Positions 8,829 to 16,611 of a DNA stretch of 32,420 bases are shown here, piece by piece. Within the stretch, counting starts at the first letter, position 1. The number at the start of each line of letters is the position of its first letter. The notes beneath the pieces were generated by a model that saw only the letters and a list, made by a program, of their open reading frames with translations, was not told the origin of the DNA and ran no database searches. This DNA comes from Candidatus Hydrogenedentota bacterium (GTDB taxonomy: Bacteria > Hydrogenedentota > Hydrogenedentia > Hydrogenedentales > CAITNO01), in NCBI GenBank assembly GCA_903893795.1, contig CAITNO010000044.1, positions 1-32,420 on the forward strand, given 5' to 3'. The translations under genes and the position numbers were made by a program.

Positions 8829-9767
8829 ATGCGGTCACGAAAAGGCTTCACGCTGATTGAACTGCTCGTCGTCATTGGCATCATTGGCGTGCTTGCCGCC
8901 ATTCTGCTGCCCGCGCTGGCCCGCGCGCGGGAAGCCGCGCGCCGCGCCTCCTGCGCGAACAACCTCAAGCAAATGGGCCTGTCGTTCAAGATGTACTCGG
9001 GGGAAAGCAAAGGGCTGTTTCCGCCCATTCGCGGCAGAAACTGCGACGGTTCGCATCCGGACGCGCTGGCCGCCGGTCCCGACATGACCACCATGTACCC
9101 GGAATATGTGACCGATTTCGCCGTGCTCATCTGCCCCAGTTCCCCCTATGCCTCCACGCCGCTGGAAATGTGGGACCAGGGCAAGAACCCCTCCACGGCC
9201 TGGGAATATGCCAAGAAAGAGGGCAAGATGATTTTCGCGGGCAACGGCAAGGTGGAGCCCTGCGAGGTGTACGACCACCCCTACCTGTATTTTGCCTGGG
9301 CGCTCAGTTCACCGCTCATGAGCGATGTGGAAACGCTCAACAACCTTGAATTCGACCTGCTCGACCCCGCCAACAGCCTGTTTCAGCAGATAGCGTCGGA
9401 TTACAAGAAGGCCGACCAAGACTGGAAACCGGCCCGGCCCTTTTCGGCCCAAGCGCTGGGAAGCACCGTCTACCGCACCCGTGAGGGGGTGGAGCGATTT
9501 TTTGTGACGGACATCAACAATGCCGCGGCCAGTGCCCAGGGCGAAAGCGACATTCCTGTGATGTGGGACGCCCTTTCGGGCGAGGATATCAGCCATTACA
9601 ACCACATCCCCGGCGGCATCAATGCGCTGTTCATGGACGGGCATGTGGAGTTTCTGAAATGGGTTTCCGGTTCGGGCACCCCCAACACCGGCAACCGTTT
9701 TCCCTGCAACGGGGGAGGGCTTCTCATCCACCGCTCCACCCACACGGGCCACCACACGCAGGGCTGA
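8829..9767 (+). CDS. Prepilin-type cleavage/methylation protein, DUF1559-like
   Basis: 312 aa from an ATG with AGGAGA 7 nt upstream. The N-terminus is a textbook class III prepilin leader: MRSRKG cleaved before FTLIEL, with glutamate at +5 of the mature protein, then about 20 hydrophobic residues ([20 protein letters not shown]) and the charged [20 protein letters not shown] helix typical of the DUF1559/SBP_bac_10-style pseudopilins abundant in Planctomycetes and Lentisphaerae. The C-terminal segment [17 protein letters not shown] matches the prepilin-processing H-x9-DG domain, except that 10 residues separate His and Asp-Gly. It is expected to be processed by a prepilin peptidase and sit in the envelope as a pseudopilin or secretion-related protein. 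No pilus assembly genes are in the window. Confidence 0.9.
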   Translation: MRSRKGFTLIELLVVIGIIGVLAAILLPALARAREAARRASCANNLKQMGLSFKMYSGESKGLFPPIRGRNCDGSHPDALAAGPDMTTMYPEYVTDFAVLICPSSPYASTPLEMWDQGKNPSTAWEYAKKEGKMIFAGNGKVEPCEVYDHPYLYFAWALSSPLMSDVETLNNLEFDLLDPANSLFQQIASDYKKADQDWKPARPFSAQALGSTVYRTREGVERFFVTDINNAAASAQGESDIPVMWDALSGEDISHYNHIPGGINALFMDGHVEFLKWVSGSGTPNTGNRFPCNGGGLLIHRSTHTGHHTQG

Positions 9768-9788
9768 GCCAACCCGAAAGAAGCTCAG
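9764..9788. terminator. Hairpin shared by two convergent stop codons
   Basis: ctgagc (9764-9769) and gctcag (9783-9788) form a 6-bp stem with a 13-nt loop. The stem includes the TGA of the prepilin-like gene (9765-9767) and the TGA of the convergent EEP gene (complement of 9785-9787). It could act as a short bidirectional terminator, but it has no U-tract. Confidence 0.3.
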
Positions 9789-10540
9789 GCGGAAATCGCG
9801 GCGGGCTTGGGCGGGGTGAATTCGCAGACCAGCGGCATATGGTCGGAAAACTGCACCGGCGGCACGCGGAAGTCGGTTACCCCTATTTCCGGGCTGTGCA
9901 GAATGAAATCGAGTTGCCGCTTGGGCGCGTGGCTGGGGAAGGTCGCCAGGCCCTTGCCGTTGGCGTTCACCAGTCCTGCCGCACCCATGAACAGGTCCAA
10001 CTCGCGTTTGCCCCAGAAAGCATTGAAATCGCCCGCGACGATCATCGGCTTGGTGACGTTCTTGAACAGGCCGTACAGGTCGCCGAGCTGGTACTGGCGG
10101 TGGCGGTACTTGAGCGAAAGATGCACCAGGAAGATGGTAAACGTGTCGAATTCCAGCTCGATGACCAGCCGCTTCATACCGTGCTTGAAGAAATGAAACT
10201 GGCTGGCCGTGATGGACTGGTTGGTGATGAAGGCGTTGCCCTGCCGCCGCAACACCGGCAACTGCCGCACCAGCGAGCTTTCCCCGTATTTCGACTCATA
10301 CACATGGGCGTAGCCCATTTTACGGGCGATATACTCGGCCTGGTTCAGGTCTTTTGAGCGGTATGAACCTTCATCCACCTCGACGAGGCCGATGATATCC
10401 GGGTCTTCCCGCCCCAGAAATTCGGCGATCCGTTCAAGGTTTTTCTTGCTCGGGCGGAAATAGCCCGAGAAAGGCAGGGGGAAATGGTAGCCCACCCCGG
10501 CCCCGGTCGCGTAGCGTATGTTATATAGGGCAAACTTCAT
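9785..10540 (-). CDS. Endonuclease/exonuclease/phosphatase (EEP) family protein
   Basis: 251 aa. The EEP metal-dependent hydrolase fold is shown by N7 in LYNIRYA, E54 in GLVEVDEG, H140 in LVHLSLK, D171-x-N173 in AGDFNAF, D211 in QLDFIL and the terminal S-D233-H234 in SDHMPLV. These are the expected metal and catalytic residues, so the enzyme should be active. The family covers DNases, sphingomyelinases and inositol phosphatases, and the sequence does not say which. There is no signal peptide, so it is probably cytosolic. No clear ribosome-binding site precedes the ATG. It converges on the prepilin-like gene with 17 bp between stops and is divergent from the pseudouridine synthase at 10685. 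Confidence 0.88.
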   Translation of the reverse strand: MKFALYNIRYATGAGVGYHFPLPFSGYFRPSKKNLERIAEFLGREDPDIIGLVEVDEGSYRSKDLNQAEYIARKMGYAHVYESKYGESSLVRQLPVLRRQGNAFITNQSITASQFHFFKHGMKRLVIELEFDTFTIFLVHLSLKYRHRQYQLGDLYGLFKNVTKPMIVAGDFNAFWGKRELDLFMGAAGLVNANGKGLATFPSHAPKRQLDFILHSPEIGVTDFRVPPVQFSDHMPLVCEFTPPKPAAISA

Positions 10541-10582
10541 CGTGTTGCAGTTTTCAAAGAATTGTTGAAAGGGATACTGGGT

Positions 10583-10613
10583 ATTCTACACCCCGGCGGG
10601 GCATTTGTTGCAA
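10583..10613 (-). promoter_or_regulatory. Candidate promoter for the EEP gene
   Basis: On the minus strand TTGCAA (10613-10608) is followed after 19 bp by TAGAAT (10588-10583), about 43 bp before the ATG at 10540. The spacing is longer than the 17-bp optimum and a GC-rich palindrome fills the spacer, so this is a tentative sigma-70-like site. Confidence 0.3.
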
Positions 10614-10684
10614 GGTCCGCAGGGCCGGGTTGGTTTACACCCGCCATAACTGTAACATGAACGCGCCCAGGATGACAGTGCAGC

Positions 10685-11416
10685 ATGGAACCGGAACGAC
10701 TTTCAAAGATCATGGCCCGGCAGGGACTCTGTTCCCGCCGCGAAGCAGACGACTTTATCGCCCGGGGATGGGTGTATGTGGACGGCGTGAAAATCGACCA
10801 GCTCGGCACCAAAATACTGCCGGACCAGGAAATAACGCTCGACCCGGCCGCACGCGCCGCGACCGATGAACTGGTCACCATCCTGCTGCACAAGCCCGTG
10901 GGCTATGTGTCCGGCCAGCCCGAAAAGGGTTATGAACCCGCCGTGGTGCTCATCCGTCCCGAAAACCGATGGGCAGGGGACAAGTCTCCCCGGAACTTCC
11001 GCCCGGAGCATTTACGCGGATTGGCGCCCGCCGGCCGGCTTGATATCGACTCCCACGGATTGCTCGTGCTTACGCAGGATGGACGGGTGGCCCGGCAGAT
11101 TATCGGGCAATACTCGGAGGTGGACAAGGAGTACATTGTCCGGGTAGCCGGGGAGATTAACGAAACCAAATTGGCCCGTCTACGGCACGGGTTCTGGCTG
11201 GACAACCAGCCTTTGTTACCCGCCAAAATCGAGCAAACCGCCATTTCAGAACTACACTTTACGCTAAAAGAAGGTAAAAAACGACAAATACGGCGCATGT
11301 GCGATATGGTAGGACTCAAAGTGACCGGTCTGCGCCGTATCCGCATCGGCCGGATTCTCCTAGGAAATCTGCCTTCCGGACAATGGCGTTACTTAGCAGA
11401 AAAAGAGCGCTTTTAA
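10685..11416 (+). CDS. rRNA pseudouridine synthase, RsuA/RluB/RluF family
   Basis: 243 aa. An S4 RNA-binding domain occupies about residues 3-50 ([31 protein letters not shown]), followed by the catalytic domain: [10 protein letters not shown] (68-77), [20 protein letters not shown] with catalytic Asp D120, and [15 protein letters not shown] (196-210), a hallmark of the RsuA branch. The family isomerises a single uridine of 16S or 23S rRNA to pseudouridine in the cytosol. The KPVGYVSG segment and short length are closest, in my recollection, to RluF-type enzymes, but the exact target base cannot be assigned. Only a weak ribosome-binding site (gatgacag) precedes the ATG. It stands alone on the plus strand, converging on the beta-helix gene 40 bp away. 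Confidence 0.9.
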   Translation: MEPERLSKIMARQGLCSRREADDFIARGWVYVDGVKIDQLGTKILPDQEITLDPAARAATDELVTILLHKPVGYVSGQPEKGYEPAVVLIRPENRWAGDKSPRNFRPEHLRGLAPAGRLDIDSHGLLVLTQDGRVARQIIGQYSEVDKEYIVRVAGEINETKLARLRHGFWLDNQPLLPAKIEQTAISELHFTLKEGKKRQIRRMCDMVGLKVTGLRRIRIGRILLGNLPSGQWRYLAEKERF

Positions 11417-11456
11417 TTCGTTTGTATCGTTATTCAGTCGTTGTATTGCCGTTTAG

Positions 11457-14400
11457 TTACGGTAGTGCCAACTTAATGTAGTCGTTGTACACGAGGGAAT
11501 AGTTGCCCGCACCATCGAGATACTGGACCCGCACCGTGTGATATCCGTTCGGCAGGGGCAGGATGTGGGTGAGCGTGGGCGTGGGGGGCGTCCAGGGGGT
11601 CCAGGTTGAGCCGTTGTCGCTGAAGCGCATGCGCGACACTTGGGCGCCCGCACCGTCCGACCAAGTCATCCCCAAGGTGACCGACTGGGTGGTGGTTGTC
11701 ACAGCGCCGTTGTTGATGATGATGCTGCCCGTGGGCGGGGTGGTATCGAGCAGGATGTAGTCGCTGTAGGTGGCGGAACGGTTGTTCGCCTTGTCCAGAA
11801 ACTGGACCCGTACCGTCTTGTGGGCATCCCCTGCTGGCAGGGTGTAGGGGCGCGATGCCGCCAGCGCCTCCCAGGTGGTCCAATGAGACCCGTCATCGCT
11901 GAAGCGCATGCGCGACACGCCGGAACCGTTTGCGCCGTCGTCCCAGGTGAGCGCCAGGGTGACATTGGGGGTGTTTGTGGCGGAGCGGTTGTTGTTGATA
12001 ATCACCGTTCCCGTCGGCAGTGTCTTGTCGATTTTGTAGGTTTGACCGGTGGTGAAATTCCCGTTTCCGGTACCCGTTCCACCCAAGGGCGCCGAGGTGG
12101 CATCAATGATGGTGTCATTGTCGACCAAGTCCAGGCGGATATAGCCTTCCCCTGTTCCGGTGTTGACCGTAACCGTCCGCGTCGCACCGGTGTCGGCGGA
12201 AACAGAGGCCAGAGACGCGCCCGACACACCGGTAGTCTTCAGCGAGAAGTCGTCTGTGCCGACGCCGGTCACCGCTTTGCTGAAAGTCACCGTGAAGTCG
12301 ACCGTGGCGGTGTTTTTGGCACTGCCGCCCACGCGGACAATCGAGAGCACCGAAAGGGGAAAGGATTGGGCTTCGTAGGCGCCGATATCGAACGCGGTGC
12401 CCGTGCCGTCGGCTCCCAGTCCGCTGATGTCAACAGGCCTCGCTTTTCCATCGAGGTCCAGTGTGGGCACTTCCGGTCCCGGTCCGCCGGAGTCGACGGC
12501 CGCGGAGAGGTCGGACAAATGGTAATCAACCAGTGCATAGGCATCGCCGCTGGTAGCCAGAGCACTGGCGTCGCCGGCGACGATGACGGTGCTGTTCGTG
12601 TTGCCCACAATGAGGAACTGCTGCCGTACGCCTGTCTTGGGGACGACAAGCCTGCCCACGAGCGCGTTGGGGGTGTACATGCCCCCCGCATCGGTCAGCG
12701 TGGTCTGCATGGTCGCCACGCTGTAGCTTGGCGCCGCAGTCCACTTGCCGGCAAATGCGGCCAGCCCGTTCATCATGAGGCCCGGGTCACCATCCACATT
12801 GTTGTCGTTGCCAGCCAGGGCGTTGATGGCGGTTGCCCCAGCGAGCGTGGTCGTGGCCTCGTCGAAGTAGTCCCCATCAGGATTGTTGAAGAAAAGGCAA
12901 TGGTTGATGGCAGGATCAGATGCCGCGTCGGCCTCATAAATCGCGTGCAGGGCCAGTTCCTCAAAAATGACGTTTTGCAGCGTGGGACTGGAACCGTTGG
13001 CGGCGAAGACGCCGCCGCCGTGTCCGGTGACCGTGGTGCCGCCAATGGTGCAATTGATGACGGCCGGGGACGCGGCATCGCACGCAATCCCGCCGCCGTT
13101 GACCGCAACGTTCCCGGCGATAATACAGTTTACAAGCGCCGGGCTGGAGGACGATTCACAGAGGACCCCGCCCCCGTTGCCCAACGCCGAGTTGCCGCTG
13201 ATGACGCAGTTCGTGACCGTGGGGGATGCTGAAATACAGGCTATTCCGCCGCCGTCCACACTCCCATTGTCCACGATGGTGCAGCCCGACACCATGTTCG
13301 TGTCGTCCAAATTGTTGGCATATATCCCACCGCCCAGGCCGTTCGTCCCTGTTCCGTCAGCACGGCCGCCAAGAATATAGAAGCCGTCCACACGGGCGTT
13401 GGTGATGGAATCCATTGTCACCGCATGGTAGCTGGAAAGCGCCGTGGTGGCATTGATGTTGGTCATATTGATGGCCGAATTGCGGCGCGCAAGGACGGAT
13501 TCATGACCCGCAAAGCCGCCGTAAAGGGCCACCCCCGTCTGCATCGTGATCGCCTCGGCGTAGGTTACGCCGGCTCCGCCGCCGCCTTTTACCCATACCT
13601 GATGGGGGGAGGCGCTGGCATCGATGGCAGCCTGAATCGTTCTCTTGGCAGTGGCCCAGGACAATCCGTCTCCGCTGTCGTCGGGACGCGCCGCGTCGGC
13701 ATGGTAGACCAGCTGCGCTTCATAGGCGCCAATGTCAAAGCTGAGGCCTGCCCCGCCCACACCGGGCATGTCGACCGGCCGCGGGGACTTTTCAACGTCC
13801 ACGGACGGCGCGCCCGCGCCGGTGCCCGAGTCAATGGCCGACGAACCGTAGCCAAGATGATAGTCCGCAATCTTGTAGGCGCTGCCCGTCGGCGCCAAGC
13901 TGCTAACATCGCCCCAGATCGTGATTGTCGTGGCCGTGTTGCCAATAATGGACCACTGCTGGCGCTGGGTTGTGTTGGCGTTCAGCATCTGCCCGAGCAG
14001 TCCGTTGTTCGGCGGATAGGACGCCGCCGCATCGGTCAGGGTGGACATGCCGTTTGTCACAGTAGGCGCCGCTGTCCAGGTCCCGTGGATGCCATCGATG
14101 CTGTCCATAACGAACTTCGGGTCTGCGGCCACATTGCCCCCATTGCCCGAGAGGGCATTCAAAGAGGCGGGGGACAGGCTGCTTCCCGTGTCGTTGTCCC
14201 AGTAATTGCCGTTGGGATTGTTGTTGAACAGGCAGTATGAAACGGTCGGATCCGACCCGGCGTCACCTTCATAGATGCCGTACTTCGTGTTATTTTCAAG
14301 TATGGTGTTCTTGAAGACTGCCTTGGAAGTGCCCGTAAGAAAGACACCGCCGCCGTTTGCGCTGCTCGTCGCGCTGGAATTGCTGCTAATGGTGCAGTTG

Positions 14401-15482
14401 ACGAAGCCCGGCGCTGACCCCGTGCAATAGACGGCGCCGCCGCCCGAAGCCCCAGTGTAATTGCCGCTGAAGAGGCAGTTGGTGAAGGTCGCGGGCGAGT
14501 TCGCCGCCAAGTACACGGCTCCGCCGCCGGCCCCCGAACCCAGAAGGTTGTTTGCCGTCGAGTTGCCGCTGAACGCGCACCCGGAGAATGACGGTGCGGA
14601 CGCGTTGCAATAGACGGCTCCGCCCATGGCCGATGAAAGCCCGGCCTGCTGTGTTGCCACGTTTGCATAGAATATGCAGGTGGTGAAGGCGGGGGAGGAA
14701 GCCGCCGCGCAATAGACCCCGCCGCCGTTGGCTGAGGCGTAGTTGGCCCCCATCGTGCAATTCACGACAGTGGGCGACGAGGCGCTGCAATACAGCGCGC
14801 CGCCCCCGGCGGACAGGAGGAGCGGACTCTGGTTGACACCATTGCCCAGGAACACACAGGTGGAGATCAGCGGTGACGAAGCGGTCAGGCAGGCAATGCC
14901 GCTTCCGTAGTTGGTTGCCACATTCGCGATGATGAGGCAGTTAATAATCGTGTTCGTGTTGTTAAGGTTGTTGCAGTAGATGCCTGCGCCCATGACGTCC
15001 TGACCGGACCCGTTTGCCATCCCGCCCTGGATGGTGAACCCGTCCACCCGGGCATTTGTGAGCCCGTTCATCGTCACCACGTGGTAACGGGTGGCCAGCG
15101 TGGTTGCGTTCAGGGTGCTCTGGTTCGCAAGAATATTGCGCTTTTCCACGGAAGTTTCGGTGCCCGCAAAGCCGCCATATAACGCCACGCCCGATTTCAT
15201 GGTTATTGTTTCGATATAAGTCCCCGTCTTGACCCACACCGCGTCCGTGCTCGATGCGGCGTCAATGCCCGCCTGGATAGTTTTCTTTGCCACGGCCCAG
15301 GACAAGCCTGTGCCGCTGTTGTCAGCGCGGGCCGCGTCGACATAGAAAGTGGCTGCTTTGGCATCCATCGACCATAGGGCCAGTACCGCCAAGAGACAGG
15401 CTGGCAGAGCTCTTGTGGTAAAGGCCGATAATTTGCTCGACATATTCCCCAAGACCCAGACCCGCTTCGCAGAGTTGTTCAT
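11457..15482 (-). CDS. Secreted right-handed beta-helix protein, choice-of-anchor Q type, with Ig-like repeats
   Basis: 1341 aa from the ATG at 15482 (purine-rich gagagaaaaaag upstream; an upstream in-frame ATG at 15581 would add 33 unrelated residues). A Sec signal peptide spans about 1-43, with a likely cleavage AKA|ATF. Module 1 (44-590) and module 2 (591-1038) are internal duplicates: each opens YVDAARxDxSGxGLSWAxAK-like, has GVALYGGFAG and NARVDGF, runs through parallel beta-helix coils rich in GGGVYC/ASSPxxxNC, and ends in an IDSG...RPVD...FDIGAYEAQ closure of the choice-of-anchor Q type. An Ig-like VTFSKAVTGVG domain follows (about 1039-1160), then two tandem Ig-like repeats with SRMRFSDxGSxWTxW and VRVQxLDxAxNxS. 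It is extremely Ser/Thr/Asn-rich. There is no LPXTG, PEP-CTERM or obvious type IX signal at the C-terminus. Probably a surface adhesin or polysaccharide-associated protein; the ligand is unknown. Confidence 0.88.
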   Translation of the reverse strand: MNNSAKRVWVLGNMSSKLSAFTTRALPACLLAVLALWSMDAKAATFYVDAARADNSGTGLSWAVAKKTIQAGIDAASSTDAVWVKTGTYIETITMKSGVALYGGFAGTETSVEKRNILANQSTLNATTLATRYHVVTMNGLTNARVDGFTIQGGMANGSGQDVMGAGIYCNNLNNTNTIINCLIIANVATNYGSGIACLTASSPLISTCVFLGNGVNQSPLLLSAGGGALYCSASSPTVVNCTMGANYASANGGGVYCAAASSPAFTTCIFYANVATQQAGLSSAMGGAVYCNASAPSFSGCAFSGNSTANNLLGSGAGGGAVYLAANSPATFTNCLFSGNYTGASGGGAVYCTGSAPGFVNCTISSNSSATSSANGGGVFLTGTSKAVFKNTILENNTKYGIYEGDAGSDPTVSYCLFNNNPNGNYWDNDTGSSLSPASLNALSGNGGNVAADPKFVMDSIDGIHGTWTAAPTVTNGMSTLTDAAASYPPNNGLLGQMLNANTTQRQQWSIIGNTATTITIWGDVSSLAPTGSAYKIADYHLGYGSSAIDSGTGAGAPSVDVEKSPRPVDMPGVGGAGLSFDIGAYEAQLVYHADAARPDDSGDGLSWATAKRTIQAAIDASASPHQVWVKGGGGAGVTYAEAITMQTGVALYGGFAGHESVLARRNSAINMTNINATTALSSYHAVTMDSITNARVDGFYILGGRADGTGTNGLGGGIYANNLDDTNMVSGCTIVDNGSVDGGGIACISASPTVTNCVISGNSALGNGGGVLCESSSSPALVNCIIAGNVAVNGGGIACDAASPAVINCTIGGTTVTGHGGGVFAANGSSPTLQNVIFEELALHAIYEADAASDPAINHCLFFNNPDGDYFDEATTTLAGATAINALAGNDNNVDGDPGLMMNGLAAFAGKWTAAPSYSVATMQTTLTDAGGMYTPNALVGRLVVPKTGVRQQFLIVGNTNSTVIVAGDASALATSGDAYALVDYHLSDLSAAVDSGGPGPEVPTLDLDGKARPVDISGLGADGTGTAFDIGAYEAQSFPLSVLSIVRVGGSAKNTATVDFTVTFSKAVTGVGTDDFSLKTTGVSGASLASVSADTGATRTVTVNTGTGEGYIRLDLVDNDTIIDATSAPLGGTGTGNGNFTTGQTYKIDKTLPTGTVIINNNRSATNTPNVTLALTWDDGANGSGVSRMRFSDDGSHWTTWEALAASRPYTLPAGDAHKTVRVQFLDKANNRSATYSDYILLDTTPPTGSIIINNGAVTTTTQSVTLGMTWSDGAGAQVSRMRFSDNGSTWTPWTPPTPTLTHILPLPNGYHTVRVQYLDGAGNYSLVYNDYIKLALP

Positions 15483-15500
15483 CTTTTTTCTCTCACTGTA

Positions 15501-15590
15501 ATGCCGGTCCTGAATAGACCATGCCACGATGCCAGAGTCATAGATTATCACAGTATCATCACTAAGTGCACCGGCATACATGGTCTATTC
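15501..15590 (-). promoter_or_regulatory. Interlocked inverted repeats before the beta-helix gene
   Basis: Two perfect inverted repeats overlap in an A-B-A'-B' order: A is atgccggt (15501-15508) with A' accggcat (15570-15577), and B is gaatagaccatg (15512-15523) with B' catggtctattc (15579-15590). In RNA this topology would be an H-type pseudoknot just before the ribosome-binding site. In DNA it could be a looping operator, since a candidate promoter lies between the halves. Function is unproven. Confidence 0.45.
15544..15552 (-). promoter_or_regulatory. Candidate extended -10 promoter of the beta-helix gene
   Basis: The minus strand reads TGTGATAAT, an extended -10 (TGn plus GATAAT), about 60 bp before the ATG. 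No good -35 is present, as tolerated for extended -10 promoters. It lies between the two halves of the surrounding inverted repeats. Confidence 0.35.
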
Positions 15591-15782
15591 GCTCTCCACA
15601 CCGATGCACGGACTGTTTGATAAAGGAGGGATCGGAGACGGCGCTGCGGGGAGGTTGTGAGAACCGATTACTCGCGGTGCACCGGGCAAGGTATTCCCGG
15701 ACGCAAGTCTGAACAGAATGGTCCTGCAAACGTCAAAAACCTCGAAACAGGCCAGCGTCCGATTTGAAACTGATCGTGCGCC

Positions 15783-16523
15783 TCAGAATGATTTCTTTTC
15801 GGACGAGCGGTACTTTGCCTTTATCATGGAACCCGTCCGGAGTTTTCTCGTCAGGAGGACTGCGGTACTCTCTATCTGAAAAAGGGCCATTCGGAAGCCA
15901 TATCCGGGGGAACTGGGCCTGGTGACCAGTGTGATGCGTCCGGCGCGCAGGGCGTCAATCACGCCTGCAACGGTCACCTCCTCCACGTCAATCAGCGAGT
16001 AGGTGCTGTCCACATAGGGCAGCATGTGATTGTCGGAGGAGCCCAGCAGCGGCAGACCATGTTGCTCCGCCACGCGGACGGCCTTCCGGTTGAAATTCAG
16101 CCGTTTGAAATAGAACGAGGAGAATTCCACGGCGTCGAACAGGTCGATGTTCTCAATCAGTTTTTCACCCAGTGCTCCGGGTATGGGATAAAAGGGGTGG
16201 GGGGCGATGATGGCGGCATTCCGGCGGCCCATTGCCCGCAATTCCGCAAAGGTGGTCGCCGTCGCCTGCTCCTCATCGGGGTTGAGAATTAGGAAATGCC
16301 TGCCTTCGACATCCAGTTCGACACCGGGCACCAGCAGGACTCCGCGCTCGCGCGCATAGTCGGCGATGGATGGGCGAAGTGTCATGCGCTTGTGCCCCGT
16401 GATGGCCAGGGCATGGTAACCGCGCTCCGCCACCATGTCGACCAACTGCTCCGACGAGTAGCGGACGATGTCCACGCAGTCATCGCCGGAGTGCGTGTGA
16501 AGATCTACTTTTAATCGAATCAA
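15783..16523 (-). CDS. PHP-domain metal-dependent phosphoesterase
   Basis: 246 aa from a TTG at 16523. No in-frame ATG or GTG precedes the domain; GGGG lies 8 nt upstream, and the resulting MIRLKVDLHTHS is the typical PHP N-terminus. Metal-site motifs are D7-L-H9-T-H11, ITGH (H44), PGVELD (E69), H74 region, APHPF (H109), AVEFSS (E133) and SSDNH (D164, H166). The second motif is usually T-D-H; here it is T-G-H followed by KR. Other members include RNase AM/YciV-like nucleases, histidinol phosphatases and polymerase-associated domains; this single-domain form cannot be assigned a substrate. It is 88 bp downstream of paralogue D on the same strand and may share its transcript. The C-terminal 40 residues are basic and unlike the core family. 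Confidence 0.85.
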   Translation of the reverse strand: MIRLKVDLHTHSGDDCVDIVRYSSEQLVDMVAERGYHALAITGHKRMTLRPSIADYARERGVLLVPGVELDVEGRHFLILNPDEEQATATTFAELRAMGRRNAAIIAPHPFYPIPGALGEKLIENIDLFDAVEFSSFYFKRLNFNRKAVRVAEQHGLPLLGSSDNHMLPYVDSTYSLIDVEEVTVAGVIDALRAGRITLVTRPSSPGYGFRMALFQIESTAVLLTRKLRTGSMIKAKYRSSEKKSF

Positions 16524-16611
16524 TTGGGAAACCCCGGTTAGAACGCCGACCGCCGGTCCGATGAAAAGGGACAACGTCAATCTGCATTCATGTCCGATGC
16601 GCCATTCATCA

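Larger units (their letters stand above)
15483..15782. other. 300-bp leader and intergenic region of the beta-helix gene
   Basis: Contains the interlocked inverted repeats at 15501-15590, a candidate promoter at 15544-15552, and a small hairpin (ccggg 15682-15686 with cccgg 15696-15700) downstream of the PHP gene. That hairpin has no U-tract and is not a convincing terminator. I find no small gene. Confidence 0.5.

Noticed and set aside
7484..9130. 548-codon minus-strand open frame overlapping the HAD and prepilin-like genes
   Set aside because: Antisense to two confidently identified genes, with no domain or ribosome-binding site.
11401..11456. Rho-independent terminator between the pseudouridine synthase and the beta-helix gene
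   Set aside because: Only a 5-bp aaaag/ctttt stem and a 4-bp ccgt/acgg stem are present; too weak to call.
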